Assembly: GCA_003254905.1 (NCBI GenBank)
Contig: QANU01004298.1
Location: forward strand, 62,001-126,000
DNA length: 64,000 nucleotides
Direction: 5' to 3'
From: Nissolia schottii
Taxonomy: Eukaryota; Streptophyta; Magnoliopsida; Fabales; Fabaceae
Of this stretch, positions 12,127 through 28,190 are shown piece by piece. The notes under the pieces were generated by a model. It was not told where the DNA came from. It saw nothing but the letters and a program-made list of their open reading frames with translations, and ran no database searches. A program made the translations under genes and the position numbers. Position 1 is the first letter of the stretch. Each line of letters starts with the position of its first letter.

Positions 12127-15100
12127 GGACACTATCCCTACAGAAGTGCTATCGTGTCTGAAACTACTAATCATGCAAATCATACGATTGTAACAACTAA
12201 TTTTAAAACTATATATACATATTTTTCATTACAACTGAAATTGGAAAAATTGCTTGTACATGCATAACTGAAAAATAAACTAAACGTAACGCCTGAAAAC
12301 CTTGCCTGTGACCCACTGGAGCAACTACTAAAGACACACTAATTCTTCCCTACGAAATAGAGCATCATCATGACAAGGAGACTGTTACTGCCATTGCACT
12401 AGTAGATCAACTCCACGATCCTCATATGTCTGAAACAAATATATAAGGGGTGAGTTCATCACTCAGTAGTCGGTACCTTGGTACTACTCAAATAGTATAT
12501 ACTGAAGCACAATCAATAATAAACAATATTGCAACATTGCGTGTAAACATGTAGAGTACTCAACATAATATATACAATCTATAAACATACCGAGGTGAAT
12601 GGGAAGTATTGTAATTTAACAAATATACAAACACTGGTACTATATTGTAGATAAAAATATTACTGCGAAACTTGTTGAACTGTATACGACGTCTTACGGT
12701 GTATCTAAACAACCTGCCTAGCTGAACAGTGGTGTCACGTGGGTTACCAATAATGGAACTATGATGCCATGCCAGCAACTGATGCTGAATTTGTCCATCT
12801 CTAACTAAGGAGTCGAGGAGAGACATATCTCAATCCTCGGTCAAGGGAATACAAGCTCAACCTTGCTTCTCTAGGATAAATACTCGCGGTCCAGGTGTGC
12901 TAGAACTTGTAAGGTATATTGAGGTCACTGTGGGTAAGTTGAACCCATATCTAGGACTCACCGAGTACGCTGAACTGTGTCAACAATAAAATAGATGTAG
13001 GGTCTTACGGTGAATGAGAACAACTTGCCCTTCTAATTTGCACTGAATCACAATCACAACACACTGCATACAAACTGTTTGAGAAACTATCTGAGTTCTA
13101 CTTAACTAACATCATTCTATCTTACAACTGTTTAAGGGAATCTTCTATTCTACCTGAGTTACTGACTATTAGGTTTACTAGGTCTGCTGAAGGCTTAAGC
13201 TATCTGAGTTATCTGCTGAAGGCTTAAGCTGTTTGAGTTATCTAAGTTATTGTACTTATTATCTTGACATCTACGCGTCATGCTGGGTTTTACTGATTAT
13301 ATTACCTATTAGGTCTAATTCTGTTACTAAGCTACTACTTATCTGAACTACTATAACTAGATAACCTAACAAGGTTGAGGACTACAGTTTGCGCCACCTA
13401 TCACTGACTGGTTGATAGCTGACAAACGACTGTTAGTTACTCTAACTTACTGTACTAGTTAACTGGGATGACTTCCTTACTAGTGGTACTAGATAATTAG
13501 TCTGACACTAGATGATGGTTTACTTATGTGGACTGGCTTCTCTTATTACTACTACTATATGGTACAGTTACGCTAACTGTGATCTTATGATAATTGGCTA
13601 TATAAGGATAACAATATTGATTGATGGTTTCTATGATGACTTTATCTTGCTGTTGTTGACTGGCTGACCAGACTTTACTGACTACGACGATTGGCTGGTC
13701 TGACCTTGATGCTACGACAAGGCTTGTGCTGCTTTAATACTCTTTTATGGTTACTCTGTGTAACTGCGCAGTTCCTACTTCCTCATGTTCCTCAATTATA
13801 CTAGGATGATTTACTCATCGACTACTGCGTAACTAGCTTGATTTGGATGGTTGATTGTACGATCCTTATTAGATAGTTGCTATTTTTGTATTGACTAACT
13901 ATTGGGATTAAGGTGGTTACTATTGTGCTGGCCAAGGCGGTTACTGCTGTGCTGGCTGCTTGACCAGTTAACTGCCCAATGGTTATCATGGGTTCACAAC
14001 GTTTATGCTTGATTAGATGTTACCTCTGTACTGTCTAACTGGTGGGGTACTAACAACTACTATGCGGGCTAATTACCTTGCTAAAGGTGGCTATGTGCTA
14101 TTGGATGACCACTAGTGGTTTACTGGATACTATCTAAGTTAATTGTTATGACCTCAGAATAAGGGTGCTACCGTGTCAAGCTAACTATTGGGGATTTACT
14201 GATGGTTACTGTCATACTGACTAACTATCTTGAACTATTACTTAGGCTGGCGTGTTTATGATGGTCACTGTTGTTGGACTACTTTCATTGTGGGAACTAT
14301 ACTAGGTAACTGTGTATGCAGATACGATAAATTTGGGAATAGGACTTACCAAGTATGTTAGACTTGTGTCAGGGTACTGATCTTATACAATTGATCTAAG
14401 TTAATTATGAATCCGAGTCTGTTATCCTAGGATTCTCCTGGGACACTTGATTATGATATTAGTTATCTTAGTGATCTAACTACGGCTCCTATATACTGAG
14501 TTTATCGTTATATCCGTATAACCTATATTACTGTCCAATTATGGAAAGTCTAGTCAAGTCCTGCTATGTCATAACTAACTATATAGGTCTCTACCTAAGC
14601 CTATAAATGCAAGCAATATTAATCATATAATTAAGTTACTAAACAATTAACTAACTGATTAATTAATTGGATAAATAATTAAACATTAAACTATTAATTA
14701 ATAAATTAATTAATTACATAACTGAACAATAGTTAAATAACTAATTGAATAATTAAAGCATGTGAACACAACTGACTCAATTCATGAACTACTAATGTGG
14801 CACACCGTCGACACACCAGGACCTCCACTTGCCTGGAAGGGATGACGACTGAGGAGCACTGCAATGGGAGCTCCAAGCAACTTAGCGTTGACACCTACAT
14901 TGACCAACAAACACCCCACCATGAGAAAACTTATAACTGAAGTAAACTTACTACTCTAGGGTGTTGCAATAGCAAACTGGCATCGCTGCGGTAAACCATC
15001 ATTGCCACAACAGTCGTGAACTGCCACAGTGCTGCCACGACAGAAGTAATGACACTGGGGCCAACTACCCTAAGCCACCCTAAAATATTAACTACTTACC

Positions 15101-15150
15101 CTAAGGGAGGACCTTAGGTGCAAGACCCATATTGAAAGTGGGATCTTGAA
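12091..15150 (-). mobile_element. About 3-kb non-coding insertion, possibly a remnant LTR element
   Basis: Copia gag similarity ends at TGTCACATCCC (12091), an LTR-like terminus followed by a small palindrome (CCCAAGCTTGGG). Integrase similarity resumes after about 15250. In between I see no transposon protein. On the minus strand, text around 12420-12480 (ACTACTGAGTGATGAACTCACC) resembles sequence common in plant gypsy LTRs. A 30-bp motif (GCTGAAGGCTTAAGCT, then TGAGTTATC) is repeated near 13186 and 13217, and short CTAACT/GACTG words are over-represented between 13000 and 14600. No second LTR copy or target duplication was found; the right boundary is a guess. A large-retrotransposon derivative or an unrelated insert are both possible. 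Confidence 0.4.
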
Positions 15151-15269
15151 AGTTGTTAAAGGTGCTCTTGTGGTGATGATGGCAGAGGAGGTCATTATGA
15201 ATATATATATAGGCATCTTGGAGATACGCTGCAAGAGGCAGAGCCATCAATTGCTTCACAAGCCAGGAA

Positions 15270-16209
15270 GAAATGATGATGATGTGGCATCGTAAATTTG
15301 GCCACATGTCGGAGCGTGGCTTGAAGGTTCTTACGGAACATAATCTCATTCCTAGGCTCAAATCGGTAAACTTTCCATTTTGTGAGTACTGTGTGACAAG
15401 CAAGCAACATAGATTAAAGTTCGAAAGATTTACTGTTCGGAGCAAGCGCATACTGGACTTGATTCATTCTGATGTGTGGGAATCACCAAATATGTCCCTA
15501 AGAGGAGAAAAATATTTTTTTTATCATTTATTGATGATTACTCTAGGAGGCTATGGGTGTACCCGATCAAGAAGAAGTCAGATGTGTCTGCAATATTCAA
15601 AAACTTCAAAGCAAGAATGGAACTTGAATTTGGACAAAGGATCAAGTGCTTAAGGATAGACAAAGTAGGAGAATATACCGATGGAGATTTTCTAGCATTT
15701 TGCAAGGAAGCGCGTATTCAGAGGCAATTCACAATTGCACATATGCTACAATAAAATGGTGTAGTAGAGCTGATGAATAGAACTTTCTTAGAAAGAACAA
15801 GAGCTATGTTGTGAACTGTAGGGTTGGCCAAGTCTTAATGGGCTGAAACAGTCAGAATTTCCTATTACGTGATCAATCGGTCGTTGTCTACTGCAATTGG
15901 TTTAAAGACACCAATGGAAATGTGGAACGACAAGCCAACAAATTATTCTTCTTTACGTATTTTTAGATGTTCGGTGTACGTGATGTAAAACTCCTAAGAA
16001 ATAACAAAGTTGGACCCAAAGTCTAGGAAATGTATATTCTTGGGTTATGCTGACATTGTTAAGGGGTATCGCCTATGGGATCTCACTTCTCGCAAGGTTA
16101 TTGTCAACAGAGATGTGATATTTTCAGAAAATAAACTGCAAAGTGAAGAAAGAAATGATAGCACTGTTGAAGAAATTACTACGTTTAAGAAAAGTAAAAC
16201 AAATTTGTA
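15270..16209 (+). pseudogene. Copia GAG-pre-integrase and integrase core remnant
   Basis: Blocks in order: WHRKFGHMSERGL and CEYCVTSKQHR (pre-integrase zinc region), HSDVWES (first catalytic Asp), FIDDYSRRLWVYPIK, LRIDKVGEY (second Asp; the usual NGGEY is altered), ELMNRTFLER (region of the third acidic residue), then KCIFLGYADIVKGYRLWD of the C-terminal domain. A frameshift lies near 15515 (poly-T) and stops occur near 15752, 15812, 15837 and 15987. The sequence ends before the reverse transcriptase. Dead copy. Confidence 0.85.
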
Positions 16210-16436
16210 ACAACTAAACAAAAAGCGACATAACAAGTAATAACAAAACGCATCCATAAACAGGTCATAAACACACATATCATACAATAAAACCTTACTT
16301 TTCTCCTAAAAAATAAAGTTAGTAATAACAATTAAACAAAAAGCAACGTAACAATTAACAAGTCATCCATTAAACGCATCCATAAACCGGCATAAACGTG
16401 CATATCATACAATGAAACATTATTTCTCTTCTAAAC
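16205..16436 (+). repeat. Diverged tandem duplication of about 115 bp
   Basis: Two copies (about 16205-16315 and 16322-16436) share AACAAAAAGC, AACGCATCCATAAAC, CATAAAC and CATATCATACAAT in the same order. It begins exactly where copia similarity ends, so it may belong to the rearrangement that truncated the element. Confidence 0.6.
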
Positions 16437-17817
16437 CTTGGTACACAATAAGAAAAACTATTTTTTGAATTTGTCTCCTAAATGAGTTGATTCAAATAAA
16501 CTCTTTTAAGAATCAATTTAAATAGAATTCTGTTTAAAAAAAAAATATGAGTCAATTTGAATTGACTCTCTTTATAAAGAAATCAATTTATTTTGATAAT
16601 AATTTTTGAATTAGTTCACGCGAGGAATGAAGTATTTTTCATTTTTTATTTCTAGAAATTATTTCCCTGTCGGTAATTGATATAATACCCTTGAAGCGCT
16701 CTGCAGATGCATGGATTAGTCAAACAACAAAACAAAAACGAACGTGTGGTTTCTTCTCTACTTAGACTAGTCTACACCAAGGCTGGATATTTGCATTTGG
16801 ATCACAGTTGGCATACTGTGGTTTGGTTTGTTTGGTCGGATTGGGAGATCAACTTCAGCAGTTCTGCTCAAACCATAAATATTTAATGTTATAAATTGTG
16901 TAAAACTGATTTTGTCACATGTTAGAAATGAATCAAACCTCAACTTATATCTTTCAAATTATTATTTGCACAAGACAAGCACCCACAATACATTAGCCGG
17001 CCAAGTCAAAAAAGCTGCCAAACTTAAGAAGCATTTAATGTCAGGTCAGGTGAGGTCAATGTTCCTTCCCACAGATTCATCATTCAACCACTCACCAGCT
17101 GTTATTGTTGATGTCCATTTAGAATCTCTTATACCCGCTTTAGCTGAATCTGATCATGGTGACTATGTAGCCGCAGGACTAATACGCAAATAGAAACATT
17201 TCGTCATGGCTCGCGAGTGCAGCAATAGCCCCCAAAATTTCAACATTCACATTTCCCATATACGACAATATTAACCAATGAATCAAGACGTTTTCCTGAA
17301 CATATTCGTCAAATTCAACCAATGCACACGAGTCTGTTGTTATACGTCACTTTTTACATCAAATTTTGTTCAAAATTAATTAACATTTGATTATTAAATT
17401 TAAAAAATATTAATTTTTTTTAACTTTACTCATGTTTATTATGAAATATCTATTAGTATATTATTTACATTATAATTTTTTTTATAACACTTGATAATTT
17501 AGTTTAAATACTTAGTTTTTTTAATATATATATATATATAAATCAATTAATTTTTTAAAATGTGTGCATTTGTCTAAAATGACAATATAATTATTACATG
17601 TTGAACATTACTTTTTCTTTAATTCTTTGGTTATTAACGAGTAAGAAGAGAAACTCTTCTTTACATACAAGTCTAACACTTTAAATTGAGGAACACATAT
17701 AATAAAAGTGAGTCATACTGTCTTCATTATTTATTTCATCAAATGTTTTTTGTGTGTAATAAGATCAGTGTTAGACTTGCATCGAGGAAGAACTTATAGA
17801 GAAGAGGTGGAGGTAAA
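16437..17817. other. Upstream region of reductase copy 2; no gene recognised
   Basis: A 93-codon plus-strand ORF at 16912-17193 has no domain I recognise. A (TA)n run lies at about 17524-17540. Otherwise AT-rich. Confidence 0.5.
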
Positions 17818-17827
17818 CTATAAATAG
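17818..17827 (+). promoter_or_regulatory. Putative TATA box of reductase copy 2
   Basis: CTATAAATAG, a near-consensus plant TATA box, about 90 bp upstream of the ATG at 17915. Confidence 0.6.
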
Positions 17828-17884
17828 AGAGAACCATTGTGTTTAGGACCATACGGAACACCTCCAACAAACACCAGAAAGTAA

Positions 17885-20531
<2,647 letters not shown>

Positions 20532-23519
20532 ACATCATATGATCATTTATTTTACTTTCAGGTGTTAATGTGTGTTATAGTGTGCTTAGAATGAGCTTAA
20601 TTTCTAGGCCATGATTCACTTATAACCCTATAAAAATATGGAATAATAAATATGTATCATTTTTGGTTTAAAATGTAATTGATATGTCATGTTATTTTAA
20701 TTACATTTTTATTTACGTTATTTTAACTCTACACATCCTCTCGTTATAGCGAGACCAGTGGATACACCGGAGAATGTCAAGCATTCCCATTCCCAGTTCT
20801 TCTTCTTCTCCATATTTAAACTCTCAATTTCTTCTATTTCTTTTCTCACACAATCTCTTTTAATTCTTCTATCTTTTTTACTTTTATAATTTACTTTCAA
20901 TTTATATTTATATAATTTCTTTTTGCTTTTACCACTAATTCCCTTATAATTACTTCGCATGAAACGTTACCTTTATTTACCAAAGAATAATGATGAAACT
21001 AGAGTTTTAGCACTTAGCACCCATGGGAACAATGAAGCCAAGAGTTATAGTGGAGAATGAAACAAGTTGTGGCCTACCAGACAAGCTCTCTGTACGCGCC
21101 AACAATATACCCCAGCTCATTGATCCTTAACAGTCAAACAAGTCCCAGATCATGCATCAAGTGCTCTCTTAAGCGACTGTTCCCTAGTGAGCCATCACTT
21201 CAACAAGAGGTGAATAAGCTTGGGGTTCAATTATTTGCCCAAAGATATCTCAAAATTGAAATTCAATTAGATTATCCCCCATTCATAACACAAAAATAAT
21301 TGAACACTACCACAATGGAACAAGATCAAGCAACATAGCAAAACAAAGCATTTAATAAAGTAATTTATGATACACGTAATATCGACATGACTTTTACTTC
21401 CATGAACTCCACTGTGCAAAGGAAGGACAATCAAAATTGGAAGTAGGAAGTATAAAAATGCTATTTATACATAAGAGAACAACACACAAAATATAAAAAT
21501 AAATATTGTCAAATATAAAAAATAAATAATATTAAACACACATGTATAAACACTCAAAAATATTTAATGATATTATTTATTTTTTTATTTTATAATAATA
21601 TTAAATTTATGCACGTACAAATATATAAAAATATTTAATAAAAATATTTATTTTTTATTGATAATATTTATTTATTTATTTTAGCAAGTGGGTGATGACT
21701 ATTTAATAGGACTAAGTCAAGCAGGGAAAGTTGTCAAATCAAATAGTTTCCCTAACCAACAGTGGTGGGGAGGGTGGCGCATGGGTAACTCTACCACTGT
21801 GTTTCTTCGAAAATCCCATGTCCTACACTGATTGACGGTTCAACATCAGTTATCCTTTTATTTTTTTTATCTGCTTTTCATTATTACCTATTGAGCCCAC
21901 CCTTGAATGGATCTCATAAAGGCCCACATTGCTCACACTGTTGGTTACAACTAACAACAGAAAGTCCTACATCTGGCTCATTTTTATCTTCTTCTAGTTA
22001 CTAGGTGAAAGACACTTAGATGCATGGACAGGGTTCATCATCACCGAAGCACCCGGAGGGACCAGATGTGGTGGGTTACTGTGACTACTCCAAACCTAGC
22101 TATCCGAGCTCACATAAAATAACGAACATATTCTCTCCAAGTTAAATTTTTGTTATGTGTTATTATGTGCTATCTTTTATCATTTTTTTTTTTGTTTATA
22201 TCATGTACTAGGCTCATCTTATTTATTAATGGTGAGAAATCACACATGGAAACACATGATAAAAAATTAACTTAAGAGAATTCATTCTCTCTAAAATGTG
22301 TCCTTTTCTGGCTTCTAGTAACTTAATTTTTTTGTTTTTCACTTTTTAAACTTGTTCTAATAGTAAATGAAATGTGAGTTAGTATGGTTAAGAATAATAT
22401 TAAATCTAGAATATTTTAGATTGATTTAGTTCCGATTTAACTTAATATTACTCTAATTTTTTTATTTCCTAAGTCTATAAATAGGCCTAACCTTATTATA
22501 CTTAACGCATCTTCTTTTTTTTGTTATCTTCTTTAGTTATTTTTTTGTTTATCAAACCCTGAATAATTATGACTACATTGTCCTATAATCCATTAAGGAT
22601 GACACCTTTTTAACAACATTTTCTTAAAGATTTTAGCGATCGTCTAAAATATATGGAGGTTTAGAACCACACATTTGTTTTTTCAGTAGTTTTTTTGTTG
22701 CTCTTTTATACTTTAATTAATTTATCATTTTCATCTGCTCTTTGCTACACGTTTTGGTCTTTAGATAGTGTGGGAGAGAGTTCATCACTCTTTGGTGCAA
22801 AAGCGATTGTTTTAAGAAGGTTCAGTTAGTTCATGACACTCAAGAAGACACGCATTTGTTTGGTGTTGTGATTGTGGATATCAAATATTGGATGACGAAG
22901 GATCGACAACTTCAGATCACTCGTGTCCTTTACAATTCCAATGCTTAGTTCTGATGCCGATTTATTAGCAAAGAGGGTTCCACCATAGAAAAAAGCATTA
23001 CCCTCATCGAGTCTTCGCCTTGAGTGCTTCAGAACTTGTTAATTCATAGACAGTGTCTTTCTTAGGACACAGCCTTTTTTTTTTTTTTTTAAGTATCATA
23101 AATGAAATTTACTTAGAGGAAGAAAAAGCTCTTCCTCAAGGCGAATACAAGTATTTTTCGTGAAATAAGATAAATGTAGTGTGCTTGTTAAGAGATATAT
23201 CTCTTTCTCTCTATACATATATACACAATACAGCTCTTGCAAATTTAATAGCTAACTTTCCTAACTTTTTTATCCCAGATATCTCCATGATGATTTTGTC
23301 ACCCGATTCCCGTACTAGCATTGTTCACAGCATAAACGACAGTAATCTTTCCTTCCACAAACACAAGAAACTCAAAAACGGCAGCTTGCTGGAAAAAGTT
23401 GACAGTGAAAAAGAAAGGGAAAGGAAATAATAAAAATGGAAACAAAATCTCATTCACTGTAAACTAGTACCTTAGAAGCAAGTACAACCTCTGTGACTTT
23501 TGCTCATGTGACAATAACA
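20532..23519. other. Intergenic, no gene recognised
   Basis: Short ORFs at 20718-20960 (minus), 21057-21299 (plus) and 23179-23430 (plus) show no recognisable domain. The stretch 21470-21670 repeats AATATTTA/AATAAATA words similar to the MITE at 190-446. The remainder is AT-rich. Confidence 0.5.
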
Positions 23520-23539
23520 CATAAAAATTAATATAATTA

Positions 23540-23800
23540 TCGTCATTACTTTCGACAAAAATTTGTCATAAAGTATGTGTAAATATAAACCAATTATTGT
23601 CGATAAGAACAGATAGAAATTTGATTATATTTGCACATATTTACTATCGACAACATCCGACGGTAATTTTAATTTTTAATTCAAATTTTCGTCAGTTAGA
23701 ACTGACGAAAAATTAATCATATTTGCACATACTTACCGTCAAAACTATCTGACGGTAATGATATTAATTTTTTAAATTACTTTTCCGCCGGATACTTGTG
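23540..23800. repeat. Left subterminal repeats of the CACTA element
   Basis: Repeated variants of CCGACGGTAAT, CTGACGGTAATGAT, TTACCGTC and TATTTGCACATA. These are degenerate copies of the motif at the other end. Confidence 0.6.
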
Positions 23801-24324
23801 TGGGTAGTTTTTTATGGTAAAAAAGTTAAATAAAAAATATGTATTTTTTAATAATTATATATTTAATAATATAATTATTCAATTAAATAATAAATTAAAT
23901 AAATTATTTTTTAATCCTAAAAATTATATATAAAATAAATACATAATTATATAATTAGTGAATTAGATACATATTAAATTCAATAATATATTTAGTAATT
24001 ATAATAAATAATTTGATAGTTATCTAAAACAAAAAAATGACAATAAAATATAAAATTAAAAGGTATAATTAGCTCTATTTATTAAATAGATGTACATTTA
24101 ATTAATTAAATTATTTTTTTATTAAATATAATAAATAATTATATACAATATACAACCCTAATAGTTACCTATTAATTATAATACATAAATAGTACTCTAT
24201 CCCTATAAATTATTAACTACCAATTAAGAAATGAATTTGTGCAATAGAACTTAATAACAAAATTATACATAATATTGAAATGAAATTGTGTTACAAATTG
24301 TCAAATAACCTATACTATTCTAAA

Positions 24325-26840
24325 AGTTCTAAACTGTCATCGTTACTTTCAGAACAAAGTTCATCATCTAAGTCTTCTTCTTCGTCGCTGTCATTGTAAA
24401 CATTGATTTCTTGATCACTTGCATGTTATTGGAGGTTAGGGAGTTCAACAATGTCAGGGTGGTCATCAAATGTACGGTTGGCTAATGTTGTAGGGTTCAG
24501 AGACTCAACAATTATCGTTGCTAGAATAGGCTCCGACAGTTGATATGCTTGATCAAATGTATTGTCTGAAGATTCAGTGTATCATCAAACTCAATTCGAC
24601 CACTTGGCTTACATTTCATCACAACCTTCCAACTTGATTGGCTACCTCCTGGATAGTTTGCTTAATAGACTTATCTTGCTCTTTTAGCAACAATGAATGG
24701 ATCATACCCCCTGTACCGCCGTGTAGGATTAATCTCAGTGGTCTTGTAGTCGGGTGAGTCCGAGTTCTGTTAGGATCATACCAATCATAGTAGAAAAGTA
24801 CAATATGATGAGATGGATCATCGTGTGCATATTCCAATTCAATAATTTGTTTAAGCATTCCATACCAATCATTGGTTGTTTCAACAACATTAGAATATTC
24901 ACCTTTAACCCAAACCCCACTATTGTTTGTCTTTTGTCTAGTTTCCCATTTAGATGTGTGGAATTTGTATCCGTTAACAAAATAAATGGATTAACTAATT
25001 GCTTTGTTAAGAGGTCCCTAGGACAAACTCATCAAGAGATTGTCGCTGCTACAATGATTTTGCACCTATATTGATTTTAAAAACGAAGTTATACGCATCT
25101 GATTATGATAAAAAAAATCATTCGATTGAAATATATAGCTTAAAGTTAAAGGCATACGTAATTTACAAACCACGAAGGAAACATTTGATCGTCGCATTGA
25201 TCACCAATTTCGTTGTTGAAACATCCTGAAAACACGCATCGACATAATTAACAATTTTAGAAATTGTGTATTAGAACTATAAACAAGATTATAAGGGTTG
25301 TTTGAACTTACTGGTAATATGGAAGCACTTCTTCATAATTCAACAGAACAACCGAGTGAGCTGCAAACCTTTCTTCCGCATTCAAACAATAAGTGTATGC
25401 TCTGCCAACCGTGCGTCCAGTTTGATTGAAAATTGAAAATGTCAACTGATTAGGCATTGCACCACCGTCATCGTTACGTCCTACTGTGGTTCTATTGCAA
25501 TTAACATTAACACCAAAGTAGTTAGAACAAAAATAAGAAGTTTCCTTCATTAGGAATGCCTCGCATATGGACCCTCAAATTGAGCCCTATTTTTCACAGT
25601 TCTTTTTATCACTCCCATGCAACTTTCACACGGTCAAACGGATACATCCACCTGTACTGAACCGGACCACACAGTCGGCCTTCGTATGCTAAGTGTACAG
25701 GCAAATGCTCCATTACATAAAAAAAACACAGGGGGAAACACCCTCTCAAGTGAAAAAGGATAATGGGAATGTTTTGCTCCATGACTAAGAGGTCTTCAGC
25801 GTCAATAGTTGACGAGCACAATGTTTTGAAAAACTGGCTCAGCTCGCTTATCTGCTTCAGCACACTCTTTGGCAGTTCTCTGAATGCAATTGGTAGAAGA
25901 CATAGCATAAACATATGACAGTCGTGACTCTTCATACCAACCAACTTCCCTTGTGCAATATTCATACATCGAGCCAAGTTAGATGCATAACAGTCAGGCC
26001 TTTTTAGTTCTTGCAACTAATGAAGCATACTTTTGTTGCTTGTTCAGGGTGTAGCACGCCTTGGACTTGATGAAGCGGCCATCAGACATTTTTTGTATGT
26101 TCAACTTGGGACGTCTACACAACTGTTTCAAATACAATCTTGCCTTCTCGTTGTCCTTGGTCTGATCTATATCCATGACTATATGCATTATATTGTCGAA
26201 AACATTCTTTTCAATGTGCATAACATCTAGACAATGACGAACCAAGTTATCTTTCCAATACGGCAAGTCCCAGAATATACTATTCTTAGTCCAGTTATGT
26301 TCTTCCCCTTAACCTTGAAACCTAACAACTTTTCCAGCATCAGTTATCTTTGGCAGATGTCTAACCCTCATCAGAATCTCACGATCAGTCAATCGTTGTG
26401 GTGCCTCTTCATTTTCAACTCTGTTCTTTAGAAAGCCATACATATTGTTCCTTAATGTGTGCCCGGATTCTAAGAATACCCTATAAAAATCAAACTAGGA
26501 ATGTTTTCCTCTGTGTAGTAGCCATAACGCTTTAATCTTCTCCATACAAATTGGACAAGTTAAAGTTCCCTGTGTCGTCCATCCAGACAATATTCTATAA
26601 GTAGGGTAATCATTAATGGTCCACATCAAAGATGCCCTCAAAACAAAATTCTACTTCTTGGAGACGTCGTATGCAAGGACACTTGGATTTCATAATTGGT
26701 TCAATTCATCTATCAAAAGCTGAACAAAAACATTAATCTTTGCTTTAGGGTTGCTTGGGCCGGGAATCACACAAGATAGGAACAGATAAGGATATTTCAT
26801 GCACACTATCTTAGTTTAAATATCTTGTCATTGTTATGTT
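24325..26840 (-). pseudogene. CACTA transposase (tnp2) remnant with downstream DUF4218/DUF4216-like regions
   Basis: On the minus strand from about 26840 the blocks are IDELNQL, RASLMWTINDYPTYRILSGW, TCPICMEK, WDLPYWKDNLVRHCLDVMHI and EKNVFDNI, which are diagnostic of tnp2. A DUF4218-like region follows at about 25610-26010 (LLPIAFRELP, CFPLCFFYVMEHLPVHLAYE, GPVQYRWMYPFDR). A DUF4216-like region lies at about 24620-24980 (IIELEYAHD, VLFYYDWYDP), and an acidic tail near 24325-24420. Several in-frame stops and frameshifts break it, for example after NQL near 26690 and near 26320. Not functional. Confidence 0.85.
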
Positions 26841-27440
26841 TTGTTGTTTTCTTTAGTATCGTTGGGTGTGACTGAGGAGTTTTTTATCACAGTGATTTTG
26901 GGCTATGATTTTTGATTCTAGGTTGATTCAATTTCGAAATTTTTTTGGGTTTACATGAGGGAAAAAATACATCTTTTTATTGAAATTTGAATGCAATTTA
27001 GGTCTTATCACATCACAATAGTGTCATGATGAGTCTACCGCAGTAATTTAGGTAGAGAATCTATCTATTCTATGTTATGATGTGATAAATTAAGACAGTG
27101 AGTGACAAAGTCAATAAGAAGTGGGTAACTAGTAGTAGTATATAATGAGGACTTGATGTAGAGCAAAATGATGATAATAAACAAGATTACATCATTAAAT
27201 CCTAAATCCCAAACCTTAAACCAACATAAAAGTACTAGCTATTACATAAAAGTCATTATTACTTCCCCAAGCTGACACCTAACCGCCCACCATCTTGGAC
27301 TTTGTAACTATTACTCCTACAATCTGATACTTAACCGTCTAGTTCCCCAGGCATCATACTCCTTCTTCATGTCGGTAGCCTTGGATGATTTCTCCTTGGT
27401 TGTAGCCATGACCCTACCAGCATCAAATTCAAACTTCTTC

Positions 27441-27698
27441 TCACTCTCCTCTGAAACAGCCAACGACGGCAATGGTGGTGGGGATGGTGGTGGCAGTCCA
27501 GACTGTCCAGTAGCAATTCGGTGGCACCGGTGGTGGTGGTGGTGGTGGCGGCGGCAGTCTGGTGGTTGTCATCCGGTGGCGACGGTGGCAGTGGCGCCAG
27601 TGAAACAACCGGAGGAGGACCACGAGAGGACGCGGAGGAGAAGGGTGTAAAATGGAAGTGAGGGGGGAGAGCTGGAGGACGTCTATATATATACTCAT
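27441..27698 (-). other. GC-rich block inside the CACTA 5' region
   Basis: A GGTGG/GGCGG-rich plus strand gives a Pro-rich 85-codon minus ORF and a Trp/Gly-rich plus ORF. Low complexity makes both unconvincing as genes. A similar purine-rich GGAG block precedes the subterminal repeats in the second CACTA fragment at 60.76-60.86 kb. Confidence 0.5.
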
Positions 27699-27699
27699 T

Positions 27700-28190
27700 A
27701 CCGTCGGATAAAACCGACGGTAATTACGTTGACCATCGAAAAAAGTGCATACAGGAAAACGTAGACACAGGAAAACATGTGGAAAAGTCCGAGACTGTTA
27801 CTGTCTGTTTTTTCCAACAATAGCATCACATCGAATAGGGAACTATGCCTCTTCATATCTGAAACCTTTTACCGTCGAATATTTCCAATGGTAACACATT
27901 CATAAATGGTGCAAATTATTATCGTCAGTTTTTTTTTCCCGATGGTAACTGCTTCATTGTCACATCGTATTGGGAAAGGTACCTCTTGATATTCGTACCC
28001 TATTACCGTCGGATAGTTCTAACGATAATCCATTCATTTAATGATGTGCCAATTGGGGCCAATTATTACAGTAAGTTTTTTTATCGGGTTGTTCTTTCCA
28101 ACGGTAATTACAACCAAAATTAACCCGGTTTGCCTTAATTGCATTTACCGTCGGATTTTTTTGCTTTTTCCAACAGTAATGCCGTCAAAT
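27700..28190. repeat. Right subterminal repeats of the CACTA element
   Basis: At least six copies in both orientations of TTACCGTCGGAT and its complement or close variants, for example near 27700-27725, 27870, 28006, 28090 and 28147. In CACTA elements such arrays bind the transposon-encoded DNA-binding protein. Confidence 0.8.

Larger units (their letters stand above)
11237..16210 (+). mobile_element. Decayed Ty1/copia retrotransposon, interrupted and truncated
   Basis: The remnant runs from a copia-type primer site through a gag region and a pre-integrase/integrase region, all on the plus strand. A roughly 3-kb non-coding block splits gag from integrase. Reverse transcriptase, RNase H and the 3' LTR are absent: the similarity stops near 16205. 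No paired LTRs were found. It separates the two reductase genes and must have inserted after, or as part of, their divergence. Confidence 0.75.

Noticed and set aside
16912-17193. 93-codon plus ORF upstream of reductase copy 2
   Set aside because: No recognisable domain, no codon or splice support; it could be real but I cannot support it.
27369-27650. Plus ORF with poly-Trp/Gly
   Set aside because: Translation of a GGTGG-type simple repeat within the CACTA element.
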